Source: Streptomyces sp. ISL-10
Lineage (GTDB): Bacteria > Actinomycetota > Actinomycetes > Streptomycetales > Streptomycetaceae
Direction of reading: 5' to 3'
NCBI RefSeq assembly: GCF_018614575.1
Contig: NZ_JAGGOJ010000006.1
Coordinates: forward strand, 1 to 60,439
Length of the DNA stretch: 60,439 bases
Under the pieces are notes generated by a model. The model saw only the letters and a list, made by a program, of their open reading frames with translations, had not been told where the DNA came from and did no database searches. The translations under genes and the position numbers were made by a program. This document shows positions 46,944-56,115 of this stretch, in pieces. Numbering within the stretch: position 1 is the first letter of the stretch; every line of letters starts with the position of its first letter.

Positions 46944-49706
46944 GTGGCGGGCGAGTCCCCCGACAGGTCGGAGCAGCGGAAGTCGTCGGGGGAGACGACG
47001 GGGAGCGAACGCGACCCCCGGCTCACCGTGTTCCGCGAGGGTTCTCCGGGGTCTTCCGGTTCTCCGGGTGCTCCGGAGTCGTCCGCGTCGGCTCCTGAGC
47101 CGCCTCCGAACGAGCGGACGGCGGTCTTCCGGACGCTGGCCCCACGGGGGGCGGCGGACGCCGGGACGGCGGCGGAGGAGACCGCGGGGCCTTCGGCGGA
47201 GTCCGCGAAGGCGGATGAGCCGGATGAGCCGGCTGAGGCGGACGGCGCGGGTGCGGCCGGCGACAGGCCTGGCGATCCCTCGGCCTTGCGGCCGGAGGCG
47301 CCCGCGGGGTCGGGCGACGCGGATGTCGTCAGGGACGCGTCCGACGAGACTTCTGGCTCGGCCACAGCCGTGCAGACGGCGGTGGCCGCCGCTGAGGACG
47401 CGGGCGGCGCCCCGGGCGGGTCCGACGGGGCCTCGGCCCTGCGGGCGGACCCGGGCGAGGCGGACAGGGCCGACGAGGCCGCTGCCGGGAACGCCACCGA
47501 CGGCGGGGCCTCGGCCCCGCAGGAGGGGCCTGACGACACGGGCGGCGTCCGGGACTCCGCCGATGCGTCGGCGGCTTCCGAGACCGAGACGGATGGCGCG
47601 GAGGCGGCCGAGAAGGGCCTCGCCACGGCGGACCGCGCGGACTCGGCTGATGCCTCCGCGAGCGACTCGGACGACGACGGGGACTCGGCGGCCGACGACG
47701 ATGCCGCTTCGGCCTCCGAGCCGCCTCTGAACGAGCGGACGGCGGTCTTCCGGGCGCTGCCCGGACGGGGAGCGCCCGCGGCGGGCTCGGACGGCCCGGC
47801 GGCCGGTGCCGACGACGCCGCGTCCGGCGGCACCGACGCGCGCCTGCGCGCGGCCGTGGCCGCGTGGGTCGGCGAGACGGACGCCGAGACGGACAGCGAG
47901 ACGGACGCCAAGACGGACGCCGCGACGGACGGCGAGAGCGCCGCGACGGACGGCGAGAGCGCCGCGAAGTCTGACGCCGAAGCTTCCGCGTCGCAGAAAG
48001 CCTCCGCTGAGGCCCCCGACTCCGGCGGCCCTGCCTCTGTGAACGCGAAGGCAAAGGAGAGTGCGAAAGCGAGCGCCGGCGAGAGCGGCGACGACAGCCC
48101 CGCCAAGCGCCCCGCCGTCGACCAGCCCACCACCACGCTCAAGGCGCTGCGCCGTCCTGCCGTCGACCAGCCCACGACCGCGCTCAAGCTGCCTCCGGTG
48201 CCCAGGCCCGCCACCGAGTCGAAGCCCGAGGCCGCGCCCGGTGCCGGGCGCTCGAGCACCTTCGTGCCGCTGCGACGCGACGACGCGCGACCCCCCGCTT
48301 CCCAGAAGCCGCAGGCCAAGGCCCCGGCTGCGCCATCCACCTCGTCTGTCCCGTCCGCCCCGCCCGCGGTACCCGCCGATCCCCCCGCGTCGCTCACCGA
48401 GGCGGAGCGGACCAAGCAGCAGCCGCTGCCTCCGCTGGACCTGCTCGCCGAGCTGACGAACAGCCCGCCGCCGCCGGAGACCCCTGTCCGTACGGTCGTG
48501 CGGCGCGTCAAGATCTGGACCCCGCTGGTTTTGCTTCTGTTGATCGTCTTTGCGGTCGTACAGATGTTCCGTCCGCTCCCGGACCCTGCGCTGGCGCTGA
48601 CCGCCGACGCGGAGGTCACCTTCGAGGGGGGCAGGCCGACGCTGCCGTGGCCGGGCGAGGGCCAGGGGCAGATCGCGGTGTCCGGGCTCGGTGTCGTGGG
48701 CGAGTTCGGCGAGGAGAAGCCCGTACCGATCGCCAGCGTGACCAAGACGATGACCGCGTACATCATCATGCGCGACCACCCCTTCAAGCGGGGTGAGGAC
48801 GGCGCCTCCATCCGCGTCGACGCCCTGGCCGAAAAGGAGGGCGGTTACGACCAGACCAACGGCGAGTCGACCCTCAACACCATCAAGGAGGGCGACACGA
48901 TCTCCGAGCGTGACGCCCTCAGCGCGATCATGATCCCGTCGGCGAACAACGTCGCACGGCTGCTCGCCCGCTGGGACGCCGGTTCCGAGAAGGCGTTCGT
49001 CGAGAAGATGAACGACACCGCCAAGGAACTCGGCATGACGAACACGACGTACACCGACCCCTCGGGCCTGAACGCCAGCACCGTCTCCACCGCCGCCGAC
49101 CAGGTGAAGCTGGGGCAGGCCCTGGTGAAGAACAAGGCCATGGTGGACATCACCCGCCAGCAGGAGTGGCACGACCCGTCCGGCAAGCGGCACAGCAACT
49201 ACAACACGCTGATGCCCGGAAACGGCGCGATCGGCATCAAGACCGGCTCCACCACCAAGGCCGGCGGCAATCTCCTCTTCGCCGCGTACAAGGACATCGG
49301 CGGTACGACGCAGACGATCGTCGGCGCGGTCCTCGGGCAGCACAAGCCGTCCATCCTCGAAACGGTCAACGCCGTCAGCGAGCAGGTGCTCGTCGCGACC
49401 CGCGAGACCCTGAAGGCGAAGACCGTCGTCAAGAAGGGCGATGTCGTCGGTCACGTCGACGACGGCGTCGGCGGCCTCACCCCGGTCGTGGCCACCAAGG
49501 ACATGACGGTGGTCGGCTGGTCGGGCCTGAAGGTCGAGCTCGGCATCACCGAGGGCGGCAAGAAGCTGCCGCATACGGCGAAGGCGGGCACAGTCGTGGG
49601 CAGCCTCACCGCCGGCTCGGGCGCGGGCACGATCAGCGTGCCCGTCGCCCTCCAGAAGGACCTCGTGGAGCCGGGCTTCGGCGACAAGCTGACCCGTATC
49701 GCGTAG
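46944..49706 (+). CDS. D-alanyl-D-alanine carboxypeptidase (serine peptidase S11) with a long disordered cytoplasmic domain
   Basis: 920 residues. The first about 520 are acidic Ala/Asp/Glu/Ser-rich and disordered, with short motifs repeated: NERTAVFR twice, RPAVDQPTT twice and DPRLTVFRE. One membrane helix follows (IWTPLVLLLLIVFAVVQMF). The extracytoplasmic catalytic domain has SVTK (Ser598), SAN (Ser666) and KTG (Lys766), the penicillin-binding triad, and trims peptidoglycan stem peptides. The repeated threonine motifs look like kinase or FHA-binding sites; this is inference. AAGGAGG lies 4 bp before the GTG at 46944; ATG 46917 is an alternative without a ribosome site. Confidence 0.92.
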   Translation: MAGESPDRSEQRKSSGETTGSERDPRLTVFREGSPGSSGSPGAPESSASAPEPPPNERTAVFRTLAPRGAADAGTAAEETAGPSAESAKADEPDEPAEADGAGAAGDRPGDPSALRPEAPAGSGDADVVRDASDETSGSATAVQTAVAAAEDAGGAPGGSDGASALRADPGEADRADEAAAGNATDGGASAPQEGPDDTGGVRDSADASAASETETDGAEAAEKGLATADRADSADASASDSDDDGDSAADDDAASASEPPLNERTAVFRALPGRGAPAAGSDGPAAGADDAASGGTDARLRAAVAAWVGETDAETDSETDAKTDAATDGESAATDGESAAKSDAEASASQKASAEAPDSGGPASVNAKAKESAKASAGESGDDSPAKRPAVDQPTTTLKALRRPAVDQPTTALKLPPVPRPATESKPEAAPGAGRSSTFVPLRRDDARPPASQKPQAKAPAAPSTSSVPSAPPAVPADPPASLTEAERTKQQPLPPLDLLAELTNSPPPPETPVRTVVRRVKIWTPLVLLLLIVFAVVQMFRPLPDPALALTADAEVTFEGGRPTLPWPGEGQGQIAVSGLGVVGEFGEEKPVPIASVTKTMTAYIIMRDHPFKRGEDGASIRVDALAEKEGGYDQTNGESTLNTIKEGDTISERDALSAIMIPSANNVARLLARWDAGSEKAFVEKMNDTAKELGMTNTTYTDPSGLNASTVSTAADQVKLGQALVKNKAMVDITRQQEWHDPSGKRHSNYNTLMPGNGAIGIKTGSTTKAGGNLLFAAYKDIGGTTQTIVGAVLGQHKPSILETVNAVSEQVLVATRETLKAKTVVKKGDVVGHVDDGVGGLTPVVATKDMTVVGWSGLKVELGITEGGKKLPHTAKAGTVVGSLTAGSGAGTISVPVALQKDLVEPGFGDKLTRIA

Positions 49707-49721
49707 GGCATTCCGGCGCAT

Positions 49722-49751
49722 GTGGGCGTCCCGGGCCACCGGGACGCCCAC
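49722..49751 (+). terminator. Terminator after the carboxypeptidase gene
   Basis: GTGGGCGTCCCGG and its exact complement CCGGGACGCCCAC enclose a 4-nt loop (GCCA), a 13-bp stem starting 16 bp after the stop codon. Confidence 0.85.
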
Positions 49752-49801
49752 GTGTTAGCGTCCCCGGGCAACTCGAGGGCGAGGGGACGGCGTCCTTCCC
49801 T

Positions 49802-49848
49802 TACGGACGGGTCCGTACGACGGTCTGCGCCACGGGTCCGTACGACGG
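49802..49848. repeat. Direct 17-bp repeat with embedded palindrome before the membrane-protein gene
   Basis: ACGGGTCCGTACGACGG occurs at 49807-49823 and 49832-49848 (25 bp apart). The first copy overlaps the palindrome TACGGAC-GG-GTCCGTA (49802-49817). Lying about 100 bp before the next start codon, it may be a two-site operator. Confidence 0.45.
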
Positions 49849-49944
49849 CCCTCTCGGACGCCCTGACGCCCTTGTGGACGGCACACGACGGAACCGGCGG
49901 GCCCGGGGGACGACGCAGACAGGGACAGAACGGGGAGAGCCGCA

Positions 49945-51804
49945 GTGACCACCGCTGAGCCGACACGGGTGGACGGCAGCAGCACGCGCACGCCCGACCG
50001 GCGTCGCGGGCCGCGAATACAGCCCGCTCAGCAGGTGGATGACAGCCAGTCGGACCCGTCTCCCGGCGCCGATCCGCCGCCCCCCCTCCGCCGCCTCGCC
50101 GCCCGGCTCGCGCGCCACCCCGTTGCCCTCGCCACGGCCCTGGCCGCCCTCGTGCACCTGCTCTGGTTCTTCTTCGTCGCCAACAGCGGCGGCGACATCG
50201 CGGCGCAGGACGCCTGGGCCGAGTTCGTCGGCCGGCATCCGGACTCCGCGTACAACCTCGCCTGGTACGGCGGGATGCACCCCGTCTCGTACAGCGTCGT
50301 CTCCCCGTACCTGATGTCCGTGCTCGGAGTACGGACGACGATGATCCTCGCGGGGACGGTGTCGGCCGCCCTGACGGCGCTGATGCTCGTGCGGATACGA
50401 GCCGTCCGCAACCCGGTGGCGTGCGCGCTGGCCGGGGTGTTCGCGTTCCTGTGCAACGCGCTGTCCGGGCGGGTCACGTTCGGCCTCGGCATGATGTTCG
50501 CGCTCGGCGCGGTCGGCGCCGTCTTCTGCTGGCCGCCCCGCTGGCGTCACCACCGCTGGGCGAAGGCGGCCGTCGCCGCGCCGCTCGCCGGTCTGGCGAC
50601 CGCGGCCAGCCCGGTCGCGGGTCTGTTCCTCGGCGTGGTGGCCGCGGCCCTGTTCCTGAACGGCCGCCGCCCGGGCGCGTATGCGATCGGGCTCGCGCCG
50701 GTCGCGGTGGTGGCGCTCTCGGCGTGGCTGTTCCCGTTCTCCGGCACGCAGCCGATGTCGCTGCTGTCGACGTCGCTGCCGTTCCTGTTCGGCGTGCTCG
50801 TCCTCGTCCTCGTGCCGAAGCAGTGGCGCACGGTCCGCACCGGCGCGGCCGTGTACGCGCTCGGAACGCTGCTGACCTGGCTGGTCGATTCGCAGATCGG
50901 GTCGAACGTGTCCCGGCTGCCGATGCTGTTCGCCGGTGTGGTGCTGCTCGCGGCGCTGCCGTACACGGTGCCGCGTTCCCGCAAGTGGTACGCCCTGCTG
51001 CTCGCCTTCGCGGGGCTGAACGCGTGGATCGGGTTCAAGGGCGTCGACGACATCGTCCGCACGGCGCCGACCGCGTCCTGGAACCGGGAGCTGGCGCCGC
51101 TCGTCGACCGGCTGCAGAAGGTGGGCGCGGAGCGCGGCCGGGTCGAGGTCGTCCCGGCGAGCAGCCACCGCGAGGCGTCCGCGCTCGCCCCGTACGTCAA
51201 TCTCGCCCGCGGCTGGAACCGCCAGGCGGACATGAAACGCAATCCGCTCTTCTACGACGAGGAGAACGTCCTCACCTCCGCGAGCTACCGCACCTGGCTG
51301 GACCGCTGGGCCGTGCACTACGTCGTGCTGCCCGCGGGACGCCCGGACTCCAGCGGTGCGATGCGGGAGGCGGAGCTGGTCAGCGAGGGGCAGCCGTATC
51401 TGAAGCGGGTGTGGGGGGACGCGAACTGGCAGCTGTTCGCGGTGAAGGACCCGATGCCGATCGCCGACCCGCCGGCGACGGTCGAGCACGCGGGCGCGGG
51501 GGAGCTGACGATCCGTGTGCCGTCGGCGGGCCGGGTGCTGATCCGGATCCCGTACTCGCCGTGGCTCGGCCTCGTGGACGAGGAGGGCGGGAGCGTGCAG
51601 GGCCCGCAGGAGACGGAGGAGTCGAAGCTGCGGGAGACCGGGCCCAAGAGCTTCGACAATCCGCACGGCTGCCTGCTGAAGGCGGAGGAGGACCCGCAGG
51701 GCGACGAGTGGACCGAGCTCCTCGCCCCGCGCGCGGGGGTCTACCGGCTCGCCGCGCCCTACCGAATCCCGCGCGGTACACCCTGCCCCGACGAATTGCG
51801 ATAG
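49945..51804 (+). CDS. Large polytopic membrane protein, glycosyltransferase-like topology
   Basis: 619 residues. A disordered cytoplasmic head of about 55 residues precedes about ten hydrophobic segments up to residue 360 (for example VALATALAALVHLLWFFFVA). A soluble, probably extracytoplasmic domain of about 250 residues follows, with YRTWLDRWAVHYVVLP and LTIRVPSAGRVLIRIPYSPW. AQDAWAEFVGRHPDSAYNL after helix 1 recalls the first loop of GT-C glycosyltransferases, but I cannot confirm enzyme activity. The start is GTG at 49945 behind GGGGAG. Confidence 0.8.
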   Translation: MTTAEPTRVDGSSTRTPDRRRGPRIQPAQQVDDSQSDPSPGADPPPPLRRLAARLARHPVALATALAALVHLLWFFFVANSGGDIAAQDAWAEFVGRHPDSAYNLAWYGGMHPVSYSVVSPYLMSVLGVRTTMILAGTVSAALTALMLVRIRAVRNPVACALAGVFAFLCNALSGRVTFGLGMMFALGAVGAVFCWPPRWRHHRWAKAAVAAPLAGLATAASPVAGLFLGVVAAALFLNGRRPGAYAIGLAPVAVVALSAWLFPFSGTQPMSLLSTSLPFLFGVLVLVLVPKQWRTVRTGAAVYALGTLLTWLVDSQIGSNVSRLPMLFAGVVLLAALPYTVPRSRKWYALLLAFAGLNAWIGFKGVDDIVRTAPTASWNRELAPLVDRLQKVGAERGRVEVVPASSHREASALAPYVNLARGWNRQADMKRNPLFYDEENVLTSASYRTWLDRWAVHYVVLPAGRPDSSGAMREAELVSEGQPYLKRVWGDANWQLFAVKDPMPIADPPATVEHAGAGELTIRVPSAGRVLIRIPYSPWLGLVDEEGGSVQGPQETEESKLRETGPKSFDNPHGCLLKAEEDPQGDEWTELLAPRAGVYRLAAPYRIPRGTPCPDELR

Positions 51805-51868
51805 CCGCGCAGCCTTACCCGCGTTAACACTTATGCGCTCCGTCCCGCTCGTGCATAGTGGACGCGTT

Positions 51869-51889
51869 TTGACATACCGATCAGTCGGT
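51869..51889. promoter_or_regulatory. Palindrome ACCGA-TCAG-TCGGT abutting a TTGACA box
   Basis: TTGACA (51869-51874), a perfect -35 hexamer, is followed after one base by the inverted repeat ACCGATCAGTCGGT (51876-51889). The repeat would fill the promoter spacer, as in TetR-type repression. No clear -10 box was found. Confidence 0.5.
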
Positions 51890-51956
51890 CTACGGGGTTC
51901 GGTGCGACATGGCGTGCGAACGATGCGGCGACGACGGCGCGGGAACGGGAACGGGC

Positions 51957-52742
51957 ATGGCGCGGCCTTGGAGAACGGCGAGGCGGCTGCTCAGGATGGT
52001 CGCGCTGACAGCGCTGACGCTGACCCTCACGGCGTGCGGCCCCTTCGGCAGCGACACGGAGCCGGCTGGCGCGCGGGCGCCGGGCCCGGACAAGGACCTG
52101 GACGAACTGGGCGGCGCGCCGCAGCGGATCGTGCCCTCCGACGTCCCGGACCCTTCCCCCTCCCCGTCCCGCTCCCTCGCGACACCGAGCCCGAAACCGC
52201 CGGCGCCGTCGAAGCCGCCCCGCCCGAAGAGCCCCTCGTACGCGGCCTGGGCCGGACCCGGCTGCACAGGAGGCGGGCGCTACGAGGAGGAAGGCCGCTA
52301 CAGCGACGGGGACGAGGGCTGGTACACCGTGCGCTCGGGCGGCCACCGGGGCGACGGCTGCGACGGCCGCTTCACGGCCATCCCCATGTCCGGCTCCCCG
52401 GTCAAGGACCGGGGGAACACGGCGACCTGGTCCTGGTACGTCGGCAGCGGCTACACCAGCTGTTCCGTGGCGGTCGTCGTTCCGGACAGCGACCGGGCAC
52501 AGGATGTGGCGGGCCGGCCGTCCACGTACCTCGTTCTGAAGGACCCCGGTGATCCGGGCAGCGCGATCAAGACGTTCGAGATCGACCAGACGTCGCTGCG
52601 GGGCAGGGGCGTGGTCATCGAGAAGGTCCCGGTGCACGACCAGCGGCTCACGGTGCAGCTGGTCGACCGAGGCCAGGACTGGGGCGGCGACGGCCGGCGC
52701 GGGGCGCACCACGCTGCGGCCCAGATGCGGGCGGAGTGCTGA
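51957..52742 (+). CDS. Secreted lipoprotein of unknown function
   Basis: 261 residues. A basic head (MARPWRTARRLLR) and hydrophobic core end in the lipobox LTLTAC, then a Pro/Ser/Lys-rich linker (about 70-110). The globular end has four cysteines (GPGCTGGG, GDGCDGRF, YTSCSVAV, MRAEC) likely to form two disulphides. I chose the ATG at 51957 because it gives a normal signal peptide; an ATG at 51909 would add 16 residues in front. Not recognised as a known family. Confidence 0.78.
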   Translation: MARPWRTARRLLRMVALTALTLTLTACGPFGSDTEPAGARAPGPDKDLDELGGAPQRIVPSDVPDPSPSPSRSLATPSPKPPAPSKPPRPKSPSYAAWAGPGCTGGGRYEEEGRYSDGDEGWYTVRSGGHRGDGCDGRFTAIPMSGSPVKDRGNTATWSWYVGSGYTSCSVAVVVPDSDRAQDVAGRPSTYLVLKDPGDPGSAIKTFEIDQTSLRGRGVVIEKVPVHDQRLTVQLVDRGQDWGGDGRRGAHHAAAQMRAEC

Positions 52743-52821
52743 CCGGCGCTGCCGGGACCGCCCTGGTGTGCGGGATGCCGCAGTGGGACGATTGAGGTGA
52801 TGACCCTGTAAAGGGGGCGAC

Positions 52822-53274
52822 ATGTCTGCGATCAAGGAAAGCGTCGACATCGATCGGCGTCCCGAGGATGTCTACTCGTACGTCGTAGAGCCCTCCCACC
52901 TGCCGGAATGGCAGGAGAGCGCTGTATCCGCGCAGCGGGTCGGCGACGCCCCGATCGGCGTGGGCTCCAAGGTTCAGGTGATCCGTCGGGTGGGCCGTCG
53001 GGTGTTCCCGATGACCATGGAGATGACGGAGTTCGACCCGCCGAGGAGCTGGCGCCTGCACGGTGTGGACGGCCCGGTCCGGGGCGATGTCCACGGCACG
53101 ATCGAACCACTCGACGAGGGCAGGCGCTCACGCGTGACGCTCGACCTCGACTTCGAGGCCCACGGCATGGGCAAGGTGCTGGTCCCGCTGGTGGTCCGCC
53201 CGTTCGCGCGCAAGGAGATGCCGAAGAACGAGCAGAGGCTCAAGAACCTGCTGGAGCACTCGGCCGGGGCGTGA
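52822..53274 (+). CDS. SRPBCC (START/Bet v 1-like) family protein
   Basis: 150 residues. SVDIDRRPEDVYSYVVEPSH is the classic opening of the helix-grip fold, followed by WQESAVSAQRV, EFDPPRSWRLHGVDGPV and the final helix with ARKEMPKNEQRLKNLLE. Members bind hydrophobic ligands or act in polyketide cyclisation; no specific role can be given. Its leader and first codons are repeated at the right end of the window (52 of 57 bases identical). Confidence 0.9.
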   Translation: MSAIKESVDIDRRPEDVYSYVVEPSHLPEWQESAVSAQRVGDAPIGVGSKVQVIRRVGRRVFPMTMEMTEFDPPRSWRLHGVDGPVRGDVHGTIEPLDEGRRSRVTLDLDFEAHGMGKVLVPLVVRPFARKEMPKNEQRLKNLLEHSAGA

Positions 53275-53510
53275 CGCCGAGGTAGAGGTTGGCACGCCAG
53301 TGGCCCCCGGGACGGAGCAGCCGCCGCGGGTGCCGCCCGACCGCCCTGCTGTCGCTGCGCGCGATGAGTCGAGCCCGTCGACAATGAGGCGTGTGTGTTG
53401 TGCGCCTTGTCAGGTCACGGCATTGAACTGTTTCATCAGCGCGTGACCGCCGACCGGCTCCGGCCGACGACGTGGAGCGCCAGGGGCTTCCTGCGGATCG
53501 TCCCGCAACG

Positions 53511-53918
53511 TCAGGCGCGACCCGTGGTGATGAACCGCTCGACCTCGCGCGCCAGATGCGCGTCATCCAGCTCCGGCAGACCCGACACGATGGCCACCAG
53601 CTCTTCCGCGAGATCGGGAAACAGCTCCCAGGCGGCAGGCTCACTGCCTATGACGGCGAAGAGCAGGTCACCCTCGTAGTACTTGCCTTCCGCCATCGGA
53701 TCATCCCGCAGCACCTCCAGCGCCAGCGGAAGAAGGAAGGGCAGCCCGACATCCTGAGTGATCAGCGCGCGGAGGTCCTCAACAGTGAGCTCACCGAGCC
53801 TCTTGCGCCGCAGGGCGTGCACAGTCCTGACGAGCATCGTGGTGTTCTCGGGTGGGGCCGGCCAACGGTCATCCTCGAGCTCTTCCAGGGAACGGTCACG
53901 GTGCAGCAGACGGCTCAT
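53511..53918 (-). CDS. CdiI-type contact-dependent inhibition immunity protein
   Basis: 135 residues. RSLEELEDDRWPAPPENTT, LVRTVHALRRKRLGELTVED, LRALITQDVGLPFLLPLALE and AEGKYYEGDLLFAVI match, as I recall them, the widespread small immunity family linked to contact-dependent inhibition toxins. No matching toxin gene is adjacent on the same strand; it appears as an orphan at the left part of a decayed island. The 236 bp between it and the SRPBCC gene hold no recognisable gene. Confidence 0.8.
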   Translation of the reverse strand: MSRLLHRDRSLEELEDDRWPAPPENTTMLVRTVHALRRKRLGELTVEDLRALITQDVGLPFLLPLALEVLRDDPMAEGKYYEGDLLFAVIGSEPAAWELFPDLAEELVAIVSGLPELDDAHLAREVERFITTGRA

Positions 53919-53937
53919 GCGGCAAGACTAGAGATCT

Positions 53938-54480
53938 TCAAGGGTGCGGGTTGGTGGGCAAGTCATCGCGCAGCACGCTGTAACGCACGACGTCCCGCCA
54001 CTGCCCGTTCCGGAACACGGTGCTGCGCAACACCCCCTCGCGGGTGAAACCGCATTTCTCCAGTGCGCGTTGCTCGGCGATGTTCTCCGTCTCGGTGTCC
54101 GCCTCAAGCCTGACCACCGGTGTGTGCGCGAACAGGTACCGCGTCAGCAGCCGCTGGGCCCGGGTTCCGACACCGCGGCCCCGGCCTTCTGGCAGCAATT
54201 GGGCTCCGATGTTCCAGTGGTACGAGCTCCGCGCCGTCACGACCTTCCGCCATGCCACGAAGCCGAGCAAGTCAGCGCCGGCCATCACCATCAATTGGCC
54301 GCCTTCATCGCTCAGTAGGCCGTCCTGCGTCCAGCGCCGTCGCCAGCGCCCCGGATCTGACCAGCCCAGCCATTGGAACGGCCCGGTCGCCTCTGGATCT
54401 GTCAGGAATCGCTTGAGCACCGGCAGGTCGTCCTCGGTCGCTGGACGCAGTATGACGGGACCATCGTTCATCTCCGTCAC
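53938..54480 (-). CDS. GNAT-family N-acetyltransferase
   Basis: 180 residues. VILRPATEDDLPVLKRFL begins the fold, IGAQLLPEGRGRGVGTRAQ is the acetyl-CoA pyrophosphate loop, and ADTETENIAEQRALEKCGF the final conserved segment, as in RimJ/RimL-type enzymes. Substrate unknown. The start is GTG at 54480 (ATG 54471 is possible). It ends 19 bp before the immunity gene. Confidence 0.92.
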   Translation of the reverse strand: MTEMNDGPVILRPATEDDLPVLKRFLTDPEATGPFQWLGWSDPGRWRRRWTQDGLLSDEGGQLMVMAGADLLGFVAWRKVVTARSSYHWNIGAQLLPEGRGRGVGTRAQRLLTRYLFAHTPVVRLEADTETENIAEQRALEKCGFTREGVLRSTVFRNGQWRDVVRYSVLRDDLPTNPHP

Positions 54481-54481
54481 C

Positions 54482-55654
54482 CTAGTACTGCAACGGTCTT
54501 TGCCGTGACGGTCGGGCAGTTTCGGGTGGTGTGCGGCCGCGTCGTTTGTAGTGGCTGATGCGGGCTTGGTGTTGTCGTCGGCGGCGCCGGTGTGACCAGT
54601 GCAGGACGTGGTCGATGGGTGCTGGCCGGCGGCGAGTGAGGCGGTGGATCAGACGCCTGATTTCGGCGAGGCTGAGGGGAACAAGGTCGGAGGATCCGTT
54701 TCTGCTTTCTCTGTATCGAGCTCGCGGGCCCGCAGGACGGTGAGGCAGGCGTGGGCGGCCATGGCCAGGGTCATGTGTCGGTGCCAGCCGGGGTAGCGGC
54801 GGACCTGACGGCGGGCGATCAGATGGCCCAGCGGGTGACGACGGTGTCGTGCCGGGTGGTGGCCATGACGTGGAAGACATCGGCCTGCTCAAGCTCGGAC
54901 CGCCAGCCCTTGGAGAAGCCGTAGGCGGCGTCCGCGGTCACCCACCGGAACGGAATCCGGTCCGCGATCGCCCGGCGGACCATGGTCTTGGCCATCACCA
55001 CCTTCGTCTCAAAGCCGACCGCGTCGTCGATGCCGGCCAGGCGGCACCGGTCGCGGTCATCCGTCCACGACGTGGGCAGATACAAGCGGCGGTCGATCAG
55101 TGTGCGGCCGCGGCTGGCGGCATAGGCCAGGAAGACTCCGATCTGGCAGTTCTCCGTGCGGCCCGCGGTTCCGGAATATTGCCGCTGGACACCGGCTGAC
55201 CGCACGCCATTCTTCAGGCACCCGGTGTCGTCGACGATCAACACCGCCCCCGGATCGCCGAGGTGCTCGACCACATAGCCCTGCACAGCGTCGAGGACCT
55301 CATCCGCGTCCCAGTCAATCCGGTTCAGCAGCCGGTGGATCCGGTCCGGACCCGCATGACCGGCCTCCTCCGCCAGCGTCCAGCCGTTCTTCCGCTCCAA
55401 CGGAGATATCAACCCCGCATATACGCAAGCGTCGACTCACGCGGCTCCGACCCGGAGAAACGGTGCACGAACCTCTCATGCAGAGCCTTCAGCTCACCCG
55501 CCCACGACCGGGCATCAACAAGAACCCCACCGCCAGGCACAGTCCTTTCTTTCCCAGAAACCACTCCCCGCTCACCGGAAGTGAAACCTTCCTGTGTAAA
55601 TCGAGTTGAGTAGGTGGCCGTTGCTGCGCCGCTGTGCCGAGTCATGTATGACAC
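54482..55654 (-). pseudogene. IS701-family transposase remnant with several frameshifts
   Basis: Pieces of one DDE transposase lie in order but in different frames. The N-terminus (55654-55409) ends ESTLAYMRG then TGA; the next piece (to 54819) continues with ISPLERKNGWTLAEEAGHAG, VLIVDDTGCLKNG and VTADAAYGFSKGWR (catalytic acidic residues). The tail (LGHLIARRQVRRYPGWH and SLAEIRRLIHRL) is in other frames. At least two or three indels make it inactive. CTGCAACG (54488-54495) and CGTTGCAG (55663-55670) could be what is left of inverted ends; this is tentative. Confidence 0.85.
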
Positions 55655-55752
55655 GCGAGAAGCGTTGCAGCCTGCGTCAGGGTTCCGTCGGTTAGAGTTC
55701 GACGGCTGTCCGCATCGCGCGCCGGACCGGCGAAAAACGAGAGAGGGAGACG

Positions 55753-56079
55753 ATGCCGCTCTATCTATCGAGGTTCAGTTATACGCCGGAGACCTGGGCC
55801 AGGATGATCGGCAACCCAGAGGACCGCAGAAGGGCCGCTCAGTCGTACATCGAGTCCGTCGGCGGGAAGCTCCATGGGTTCTGGTACGCCTTCGGCAAGC
55901 ACGACGGCTACAACCTATGGGAAGCCCCCGACAATGTTTCCATGGCGGCGGTTGCGCTGGCAATCAATGGCGGCGGTGCGCTGAGCTCACTGGAAACGAC
56001 AGTTCTTCTGACGGTTGACGAAACGATGGACGCTCTGCGCAGGGCCGAGGAAGTCCAGTACCAGGTGCCTGGCGCGTAG
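55753..56079 (+). CDS. GYD-domain protein
   Basis: 108 residues. YLSRFSYTPETWARMIGNPE, GGKLHGFWYAFGKHDGYNLW and MAAVALAINGGGALSSLETT fit the GYD domain, a small ferredoxin-like fold of unknown function. GAGAGGGAG upstream supports the ATG at 55753. It appears intact although it lies between two broken regions. Confidence 0.88.
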   Translation: MPLYLSRFSYTPETWARMIGNPEDRRRAAQSYIESVGGKLHGFWYAFGKHDGYNLWEAPDNVSMAAVALAINGGGALSSLETTVLLTVDETMDALRRAEEVQYQVPGA

Positions 56080-56115
56080 CGGCTCCCGCCCGATCGAGGA
56101 TTGTCCGGAGCGCAA

